Assembly (NCBI GenBank): GCA_031280325.1
Contig: JAITGW010000055.1
Location: forward strand, 1 to 6,226
DNA from: Oscillospiraceae bacterium
GTDB lineage: Bacteria; Bacillota; Clostridia; Oscillospirales; Oscillospiraceae
Length of the DNA stretch: 6,226 bases
Direction of reading: 5' to 3'
Shown: piece after piece, positions 1 to 4,567 of the stretch
Position numbering within the stretch: the stretch's first letter is position 1
Layout: each line of letters starts with the position of its first letter
The notes under the pieces: model-generated
The model's input: the letters and a program-made list of their open reading frames with translations, nothing else
Databases searched by the model: none
Told to the model about the DNA's origin: nothing
Position numbers and translations under genes: made by a program

Positions 1-32
1 CCACGTGCGCGCACGCAAGCAACGGGAGGACT

Positions 33-59
33 TTGTCCGACCAAGCGATATGGCATAAT
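33..59 (+). promoter_or_regulatory. possible sigma-A promoter for the first operon
   Basis: TTGTCC (33-38) and CATAAT (54-59) are separated by 15 nt. The second box is preceded by TG at 51-52, giving an extended -10 (TGGCATAAT). The spacer is short for sigma-A, but an extended -10 can compensate. A second weak pair, TTTACC (63-68) and TATACA (87-92) with an 18-nt spacer, lies closer to the gene but would leave a very short leader. The first gene has a good GGAGG at 104-108. An upstream gene beyond the window edge could instead drive the operon, so this is a weak call. Confidence 0.25.
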
Positions 60-115
60 GCCTTTACCGCCAGCAATCAATAAAGCTATACAATAACAAC
101 ACCGGAGGTATCATT

Positions 116-988
116 ATGGAGGTCAGAAACATCGATTTCGGCGAGGGCAAGCTTAAGCTGCGCGTATTCTTCGCCCCGGAAAGCGGATTTTCCGTCGCGT
201 CCGTCATTGTCTACGGCGAAAAAGAGGCCATGCTTATCGACACGCAGTGGACCCGCGCCAACGCATACCGCGTCTGCGCCGAGATATGCGAGCTCGGACG
301 CGAGCTTACGACCATTTTCGTCACCCATGCGCACCCGGATCACTATTTCGGCACGGCGTATATCGCGGAGCAGTTCCCCGGCGTGAAATGCTATGCGCCG
401 CAGCAGACCGTGGATTTCTATAACACGCAATTCTATGAGAAGATCGACCATTGGACAGAGGTTATCGGCAAGATGAACGTCTGCACCAAAACGACGGAGC
501 TGCTGTCTCTTCCCGCGGACGGAAAGCTGTACGTTGAGGGCGAGGAAGTCAAGATTTTCGATGACCGCATGGGCGACCTCAAGTACAATTCCCTTGTCTG
601 GATTCCCGCGATAAAGACGGTTTACGGCTCGGATATCCTGTTCAACCAGTCCCATCCGTTCACATGCGAGGTCACGAAGGGCGAGCGCAAAAAATGGATG
701 GAGGACATCGAGTTTATCGAAGAGCTTGCGCCCGACGTCATCATCCCGGGTCACGCGAAGCCCGGCACGCTGTTCGACTACAGCTGTCTGAAATTTATGC
801 GCGAGTATCTCATCGCCACGGAGGAGGTTCTTGCCGATACCAAAACCGCGGGGGATTTCTTCCTCCAAATGTGCAAACGTTTTCCGGACGCGAACCTTGT
901 CATGCTCTCAAACGAGATGAACGCGAACGTGTTCAAGGGCGGGCGCGACTGGAACTGGCGCGACGACGGCGAAGAGGATTTTGCATAA
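116..988 (+). CDS. MBL-fold metallo-hydrolase
   Basis: A 290-residue protein of the metallo-beta-lactamase fold superfamily, probably a cytoplasmic hydrolase; I see no signal peptide. The metal-site motif THAHPDH (residues 70-76) gives the HxHxDH signature H71, H73, D75, H76. A downstream GSD (D173) and PGH (H213) fit the later bridging Asp and last His ligands. Where many family members have the middle His of a PGHTPGS-like loop, this protein has GDLKYNS (153-159), so that ligand seems replaced by Asp154 or lies elsewhere. Related MBL proteins with a GD..xNS..WIP stretch are known to me only from memory. The ATG start follows GGAGG (104-108) with 7 nt spacing. It is the first visible gene of a four-gene operon; the next gene begins 3 nt after its stop in the same reading frame. 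The substrate cannot be told from the sequence; hydrolysis of an ester or thioester is only a guess. Confidence 0.9.
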   Translation: MEVRNIDFGEGKLKLRVFFAPESGFSVASVIVYGEKEAMLIDTQWTRANAYRVCAEICELGRELTTIFVTHAHPDHYFGTAYIAEQFPGVKCYAPQQTVDFYNTQFYEKIDHWTEVIGKMNVCTKTTELLSLPADGKLYVEGEEVKIFDDRMGDLKYNSLVWIPAIKTVYGSDILFNQSHPFTCEVTKGERKKWMEDIEFIEELAPDVIIPGHAKPGTLFDYSCLKFMREYLIATEEVLADTKTAGDFFLQMCKRFPDANLVMLSNEMNANVFKGGRDWNWRDDGEEDFA

Positions 989-991
989 GCC

Positions 992-1708
992 TTGCGGATT
1001 GACATTCTGGGCGTCGGCTTCGACGCCGTGACTCCGGATGAAGCGATTGCCGCCGCCGCCGCGCGTCTTGACGGCGCGCGCCCCGGAACCGACTATATCG
1101 TTACGCCGAATCCGGAGATAGTTGAGTTTTGCCGGCGGGATGCTGATGCGGCGGACGCCATATCCGGCGCGTTTCTCGTCCTGCCGGACGGGATCGGCAT
1201 AATTTACGCCGCAAAAATTCTGGGCAGGCAGCTTTGCCGCCGCGTGCCGGGAATTGATTTTGCATGCGCTCTTTTGGCTCGCGGGGCTTATCGCGTGTTT
1301 CTGCTGGGCGCAAAGCCCGGAGTGGCCGCGCGCGCGGGACAAGCCGTGGCGGCGCGTTATCCCGGCGTTGTGATCGCCGGTTGCCGCGACGGGTATTTCG
1401 CGGACGACGCGGAGGTAGTCGCGCAGATTAACGCCGCCGCCCCGGATATTGTTTTTGTCTGTCTCGGCGCGCCGAAGCAGGAAAAGTGGATGGCGCAAAA
1501 CGCGCCGGCGCTGAACGCAAAGCTTCTTATCGGACTCGGCGGCGCGCTTGACGTGCTGAGCGGGGACACGAGGCGCGCCCCGCGTTTTATGCAAAGGCTT
1601 GGGCTGGAGTGGCTGTACCGCATTGTGAGTCAGCCGCGGCGGATCGGGCGGATGGCTCGGCTTCCGCTGTTTTTGCTGCGCGCGCTGAAAGCGAGGATAA
1701 ATGGGTAA
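992..1708 (+). CDS. WecG/TagA/CpsF family glycosyltransferase
   Basis: A 238-residue enzyme of glycosyltransferase family GT26, the family of WecG, TagA and CpsF. TagA members add N-acetylmannosamine to undecaprenyl-PP-GlcNAc, the committed linkage-unit step of wall teichoic acid synthesis at the inner membrane face. Family landmarks appear in order: the N-terminal IDILGVGFD, TPNPEIV (38-44, with Thr38 and Asn40), LPDGIG (64-69, whose Asp66 matches the proposed catalytic Asp of TagA), VPGID (85-89), GAPKQE (159-164) and GLEWLYR (204-210). The tail after that is rich in Arg and hydrophobic residues, like the membrane-targeting appendage of TagA. The length is normal. The start is TTG; no ATG gives the full N-terminal domain, and the gene lies TAA-GCC-TTG after the previous stop, in frame with it. 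The only purine-rich stretch (GAAGAGG, 971-977) is rather far, so coupling is likely. The exact sugar and polymer are not shown by sequence. Confidence 0.93.
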   Translation: MRIDILGVGFDAVTPDEAIAAAAARLDGARPGTDYIVTPNPEIVEFCRRDADAADAISGAFLVLPDGIGIIYAAKILGRQLCRRVPGIDFACALLARGAYRVFLLGAKPGVAARAGQAVAARYPGVVIAGCRDGYFADDAEVVAQINAAAPDIVFVCLGAPKQEKWMAQNAPALNAKLLIGLGGALDVLSGDTRRAPRFMQRLGLEWLYRIVSQPRRIGRMARLPLFLLRALKARING

Positions 1709-2345
1709 GCTTATCGTGCTTGAGGGCGTAGACGGCAGCGGAAAGAGTACGCAAATGAAGCTTTTGCGCGCCCGGCTTGAGGGCGCCGACCGCAGATACA
1801 TCAGCTTCCCGCGATATGAGGAGGCTTCCTCCTTTCTTGTGCGCATGTACCTCGGCGGAAAAATCCGCACCTCGCCCGACGAAGTTAACGCCTATGCCGC
1901 GTCAACATTTTTTGCCGCAGACCGCTATATTTCCTTTATGCGCGACTGGGGTGGCTTCTATGAGCGCGGCGGCACAATACTGACCGACCGCTATACCACA
2001 AGCAACGCGATCCATCAGGCATCAAAGCTCGACGAGGGCGCGCGCGCGGAGTATTGGCGATGGCTTTACGACTATGAGTTTAATCGGCTCGGCTTGCCGA
2101 AGCCGGATTTGGTTTTGTACCTTAACGTGCCGTTTGACACGCTGACTCGCCGCATTTCTGCAAGAAGCGCTCACTGCGGCGCGCGCGCGGATATTCACGA
2201 GAGCGACACGGAGTATTTGCGCTCCTGCGTCAAATGCGGCTTTGACGCCGCCAAGCACTATGGCTGGACGCTTGTTGACGGCACGCGCCCCGCCGAGCAA
2301 ATTCAGCGCGATTTAATCATCTCGCTCGGAGGCATTTTGACATGA
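1701..2345 (+). CDS. tmk: thymidylate kinase (dTMP kinase) family protein
   Basis: A 214-residue P-loop nucleoside monophosphate kinase, expected to phosphorylate dTMP to dTDP with ATP for DNA precursor supply. The P-loop is GVDGSGKST (9-17). The DR(Y/F) motif of dTMP kinases is DRYTTSNAIHQ (96-106), and a second conserved-looking block is FFAADRY (70-76). The lid region around 149-170 carries Arg149, Arg150, Arg155 and Arg162. The N-terminal FPRYEEASS and NAYAAS blocks mark a branch I remember from Clostridia, which differs from the classical tmk found next to holB. The dTMP substrate is therefore probable, not certain; another deoxynucleotide is possible. ATG at 1701 lies inside the end of the glycosyltransferase gene (8-nt overlap), with GAGG at 1692-1695, so coupled translation is likely. 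The stop overlaps the next start. Confidence 0.88.
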   Translation: MGKLIVLEGVDGSGKSTQMKLLRARLEGADRRYISFPRYEEASSFLVRMYLGGKIRTSPDEVNAYAASTFFAADRYISFMRDWGGFYERGGTILTDRYTTSNAIHQASKLDEGARAEYWRWLYDYEFNRLGLPKPDLVLYLNVPFDTLTRRISARSAHCGARADIHESDTEYLRSCVKCGFDAAKHYGWTLVDGTRPAEQIQRDLIISLGGILT

Positions 2346-2902
2346 GCGCTGATAAAAAAAACCTGCGCGCCATGCGCTTTGCCGCGATAGACGCGCTGAG
2401 CGCGGAGTATATCGCCTCAAGCGACGCCGGGATCCTCGAAAACCTTGTCTCCCTGCCGGAATTTGTCCGCGCGAGGACGATTTTTACCTACTACAGCATA
2501 GGTCGCGAGCCTGACACGCATCGGCTCATTGAACGCGCGCTGCGCCTTGGCAAGCGCGTCGCGCTCCCTGTTTCGCTGCCGCGCGGAGTTATGAAGGCTG
2601 TTGAATGCCGTGATGTCACGGCTCTTGTCCCAGGGCGAAATAATATCCCCGAGCCAGCGGATACCGGCCCGGAGACAGCGCGGGAGGAATTGGATTTCAT
2701 CGTCGTTCCCGCCGTATCGTACAGCCGCGCGGGGTATCGTCTCGGCTATGGCGGCGGGTATTACGACAGATTTTTGGCGGGCGGCGCGGTCTTTACGGCG
2801 GGGCTTGCGCGGGAGGAGCTTTTGCTTGACAACGTGCCGGTTGAAGCTCACGACGCGTCAGTCTCCTGTCTTGTGACGGAGACGTGTGTACGGCGGTTTT
2901 AG
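2342..2902 (+). CDS. 5-formyltetrahydrofolate cyclo-ligase
   Basis: A 186-residue cytoplasmic enzyme (methenyltetrahydrofolate synthetase, E. coli YgfA/Fau and B. subtilis YqgN family). It uses ATP to convert 5-formyl-THF to 5,10-methenyl-THF, returning the storage folate to one-carbon metabolism. The diagnostic C-terminal motif GYRLGYGGGYYDRFL (131-145) is intact and supplies the phosphate and Mg-binding loop. Other family features are the N-terminal Lys/Arg-rich helix, TYYSIGREPDT (49-59), GKRVALPV (70-77) and NIPEP (101-105). The length is normal. The ATG shares an ATGA overlap with the stop of the kinase gene, typical of coupled translation. Pairing with a dTMP kinase makes metabolic sense because thymidylate synthesis consumes folate one-carbon units, but this link is inference. 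The TAG stop overlaps by 4 nt the stop of a small convergent minus-strand gene. No U-tract terminator is visible after it. Confidence 0.95.
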   Translation: MSADKKNLRAMRFAAIDALSAEYIASSDAGILENLVSLPEFVRARTIFTYYSIGREPDTHRLIERALRLGKRVALPVSLPRGVMKAVECRDVTALVPGRNNIPEPADTGPETAREELDFIVVPAVSYSRAGYRLGYGGGYYDRFLAGGAVFTAGLAREELLLDNVPVEAHDASVSCLVTETCVRRF

Positions 2903-3033
2903 GCGCCGCAGCCACAGCCCGTACTCTCACCGAGAACGCCGCTGTCGCGATTGCCGCTGAACACAAGGCAGAGAATCAGCAGCAGGATGAGTATCCACAG
3001 GCATGAATTTCCGTTGTTATTATTGCCGAACAT
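2899..3033 (-). CDS. small Asn- and Cys/Gly-containing single-pass membrane peptide
   Basis: A 44-codon reading frame on the minus strand between the cyclo-ligase and mltG. The peptide has three parts: an Asn/Gly-rich head (MFGNNNNGNS, 1-10), an almost purely hydrophobic segment rich in Leu and Ile (about 11-26, starting CLWILI), and a polar tail ending in CGCGA, with Cys at 11, 22, 40 and 42. It resembles in style the very short Gly/Cys-rich membrane peptides common in spore-forming Firmicutes, some labelled with misleading 'high-cysteine' or YjcZ-like names; I cannot assign a family. Support for a real gene is the AAAGGAG site 8 nt before ATG, a promoter-like box upstream, and a coding frame that fills most of a gap otherwise without genes. 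It is convergent with the cyclo-ligase and divergent from mltG. Its function is unknown; an envelope or spore role is a guess. Confidence 0.75.
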   Translation of the reverse strand: MFGNNNNGNSCLWILILLLILCLVFSGNRDSGVLGESTGCGCGA

Positions 3034-3041
3034 GAGAACAA

Positions 3042-3048
3042 CTCCTTT
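3042..3048 (-). promoter_or_regulatory. ribosome binding site of the small minus-strand gene
   Basis: Reads AAAGGAG on the minus strand and ends 8 nt before the ATG at 3033. This is near-ideal spacing and the main evidence that the short frame is translated. Confidence 0.75.
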
Positions 3049-3065
3049 ACGGATTGATATATGAC

Positions 3066-3093
3066 TATTGTATGCCGCTCACGCGCTTTGGTG
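3066..3093 (-). promoter_or_regulatory. sporulation-type (sigma-K or sigma-E like) promoter candidate
   Basis: On the minus strand, CATACAATA (3074 down to 3066) matches the sigma-K -10 consensus CATAnnnTA exactly, and its first eight bases also match the sigma-E form CATACAnT. A CACC (3093 to 3090) supplies the AC core of the sigma-K -35, with 16 nt between AC and CATA, within the 16-17 known from B. subtilis. The sigma-E -35 is poorer. A sigma-A reading is also possible: TGCACC, 17 nt, TACAAT (3 of 6 and 5 of 6 matches). The site would start transcription a little over 20 nt before the small gene's ATG. The motifs are short, so chance is not excluded. Confidence 0.45.
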
Positions 3094-3101
3094 CATGACC
3101 C

Positions 3102-3108
3102 AAGGAGG
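3102..3108 (+). promoter_or_regulatory. ribosome binding site that sets the mltG start
   Basis: AAGGAGG lies 4 nt before the ATG at 3113. The same frame is open up to a TTG at 3068, but that would place this site inside the coding region and add 15 residues without family character. ATG 3113 is therefore chosen. No strong sigma-A promoter was seen upstream; TTTACG (3046-3051) with TGTATG (3069-3074) at 17 nt is a weak candidate. Confidence 0.75.
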
Positions 3109-3112
3109 AAAA

Positions 3113-4423
3113 ATGAAACGTAACGACGATTTTGACTTTGATGAAAACCGCGGCGACGAGTACGGAAGCGAACCCGCGCCGATTGAAAAAATTCCCGGCT
3201 TCTATGAAGTTGACCTCTCCGGCGCGGCGGAGCCTCTCTCGCCGGCGCTTTCCGCGCCCACGCCGCGATACCCCGCGCGCCCTGAAAAGAGGGACGCCTC
3301 GGATGATGATTTTAAGATCAGCTTTGATTTTGACAGGGAATATAACGACGTGCCGAGTGAGGCGCCGATACGTCCTCGCCGCGAAAAGCGCACGGGATGT
3401 CTTGGCGGGGTTTTAACAGCGCTGTTTGTGCTGTGTATCAGCGCCACACTCGGATGCCTTGCGTGGCTTGCCGCGACGGACGTGTTCGGCTTCGGCTCCG
3501 GCGAGGAGACAGTTGAGATTACCGTCCCGCGGGATTTTACGGTCGATCAGATCGCGGATGAGCTTGAGGAGCTTGGGCTTATCAAGTATAAATCCCTGTT
3601 CAAGCTCTATGCGTCCCTTGCCCATGTGGAAGAGGAAGATAAAATCAACCCCGGAACATACCTGCTTAAAATGAACTATGATTATATGGCGCTTGTCAGC
3701 GGCATGTCAAAACGCGGCGGCGTCCGCGTGGAGGTTAATGTAGTATTTCCGGAGGGCTTCACCCTCGCGAAGATTTTCGAGAGGCTTGAGGAATATAACG
3801 TCTGCTTTGCGGATGAGCTTTGGGCTGCCGCCGCAAACACCGAATTTGACTATAGCTTCTTGGAGGGAATCCCCGCGCTTGGAGACAAGCACCGCCTTGA
3901 GGGCTTCCTGTTCCCCGACAAGTATGCGTTTTATATCAATGACACGCCGGAGCGCGTCATCAAAAAAATGCTCGACAACTTCAAAAAACGCATGACCGCG
4001 GAGTATCTGGAGCTTGTCGAGGCGAGCGAATACTCAATGCGCGACATTATCATCATCGCGTCCATGATAGAGCGCGAGGCGGGAACCGATTCTGACCGCC
4101 CGAAGATCGCGTCCGTAATCTATAACCGCTTAAAGAGCAGCAGTTATCCGCGTCTCGAGATTGACGCGACGATACACTATGTCATTGCGGAAACCGGCGA
4201 GGCGTTCTCAACTGACCTTGACAGCCCGTATAACACCTATCTCGTCAGTGGTCTGCCTTACGGCCCGATCTCAAATCCGGGAATTAAGTCGATTGCCGCG
4301 GCGCTGAAGCCCGAAACATCGAAAAACTATTTCTACGCGCTGCACAAGGATCGTTCACACCGCTTCTTCAAGGATTATGACGCGTTCCAGAAATTCGTGC
4401 GGAGCGACGAATACGGCGGCTGA
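3113..4423 (+). CDS. mltG: endolytic transglycosylase MltG (YceG-like)
   Basis: A 436-residue membrane-anchored lytic transglycosylase that cuts nascent peptidoglycan strands, ending glycan polymerisation and releasing new chains. Residues 1-95 form a cytoplasmic tail, probably disordered, with two acidic patches (DDFDFDEN near 5-12 and SFDFDREYND near 70-79), a Pro-rich middle, and a basic stop (RPRREKR, 87-93). One membrane segment spans about 96-121. A LysM-like region follows (VPRDFTVDQIADELEELGLI, 138-157), then the YceG domain. The landmarks are LEGFLFPDKYAF (262-273) and IASMIEREAG (315-324), where Glu320 matches the catalytic Glu218 of E. coli MltG. NRL (338-340), DATIHY (351-356), SPYNTY (371-376), GLPYGPISNPG (380-390) and FYALHKD (407-413) complete the family set. 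All key residues are present, so an active enzyme is expected. Spread of the cytoplasmic tail is variable in Firmicutes; it may bind divisome or elongasome partners. It stands as a single gene between a divergent small gene and comM. Confidence 0.96.
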   Translation: MKRNDDFDFDENRGDEYGSEPAPIEKIPGFYEVDLSGAAEPLSPALSAPTPRYPARPEKRDASDDDFKISFDFDREYNDVPSEAPIRPRREKRTGCLGGVLTALFVLCISATLGCLAWLAATDVFGFGSGEETVEITVPRDFTVDQIADELEELGLIKYKSLFKLYASLAHVEEEDKINPGTYLLKMNYDYMALVSGMSKRGGVRVEVNVVFPEGFTLAKIFERLEEYNVCFADELWAAAANTEFDYSFLEGIPALGDKHRLEGFLFPDKYAFYINDTPERVIKKMLDNFKKRMTAEYLELVEASEYSMRDIIIIASMIEREAGTDSDRPKIASVIYNRLKSSSYPRLEIDATIHYVIAETGEAFSTDLDSPYNTYLVSGLPYGPISNPGIKSIAAALKPETSKNYFYALHKDRSHRFFKDYDAFQKFVRSDEYGG

Positions 4424-4482
4424 CGCGACCCGATTCGCAGCTTCACGCCGCCCATTCTGAAACGGATCACTCGGGAGGCGGA

Positions 4483-4513
4483 GTGCGCCGCCGGCGCTGG
4501 CGGAGAAGCGCAC
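4483..4513 (+). terminator. GC-rich interrupted hairpin after mltG, terminator or leader structure
   Basis: GTGCG pairs with CGCAC as the lower stem (5 bp). CCGCC pairs with GGCGG as the upper stem (5 bp) around the loop GGCGCT, with a 5-nt bulge on the 3' side. No T-tract follows (the next bases are CGGCAAATTGGGG), so it is not a standard intrinsic terminator. It could slow or attenuate transcription into comM, or be a chance product of GC-rich sequence. Confidence 0.3.
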
Positions 4514-4550
4514 CGGCAAATTGGGGCAAAAGCAGGATAACCGGCAAAGC

Positions 4551-4562
4551 AAAGGAGGTGAC
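4551..4562 (+). promoter_or_regulatory. strong ribosome binding site that sets the comM TTG start
   Basis: AAAGGAGGTGA is complementary to the 16S rRNA 3' end over nearly its full length, and GGAGG ends 9 nt before TTG at 4568. It makes the TTG start convincing: the family's N-terminal block begins right there and no ATG lies nearby in frame. Confidence 0.85.
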
Positions 4563-4567
4563 GGCGC

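Larger units (their letters stand above)
4424..4567 (+). other. intergenic region between mltG and comM
   Basis: The 144 nt hold a GC-rich hairpin (4483-4513), a short direct repeat (ACCGGCAAA at 4512-4520 and 4540-4548) and the comM ribosome binding site. The mltG frame stays open for 38 codons after its stop, to TAA at 4538-4540. Several other frames are also open, as expected at this GC content, and none looks like a known protein. No clear -10/-35 pair was found. Confidence 0.5.

Noticed and set aside
4..15. Perfect 12-bp palindrome CGTGCGCGCACG near the left edge.
   Set aside because: It has no T-tract for a terminator and no partner site. GCGCGC-type strings are abundant throughout this window.
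2..58. Possible end of an upstream protein (frame ending TAA at 56-58, tail reading RPSDMA).
   Set aside because: All three plus-strand frames are open for part of this stretch, and 18 residues without any family feature cannot support a gene.
86..868. Long open frame of 260 codons on the minus strand opposite the MBL hydrolase.
   Set aside because: It lies wholly opposite a gene with clear metal-binding motifs and shows no family motif. Long antisense frames are expected in GC-rich coding DNA.
908..1870. A 320-codon minus-strand frame opposite the glycosyltransferase and the start of tmk.
   Set aside because: The composition is Arg/Pro/His-rich and of low protein quality, it spans two real gene boundaries, and it is the mirror of genes with clear motifs.
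3068..3112. N-terminal extension of MltG from an upstream TTG.
   Set aside because: The ribosome binding site AAGGAGG lies inside this stretch just before ATG 3113, and the added residues overlap the promoter-like box of the divergent gene.
1701..4423. Similarity to the E. coli mltG-tmk-holB order.
   Set aside because: Here tmk precedes mltG, is separated from it by two genes, one on the opposite strand, and holB is absent. The resemblance is probably coincidental.
4424..4537. In-frame open stretch of 38 codons after the mltG stop, possibly a C-terminal extension or decayed small gene.
   Set aside because: MltG already ends normally for its family. The stretch has no start site of its own and no recognisable motif; a faint likeness to the start of YraN-type nuclease proteins was too weak to keep.
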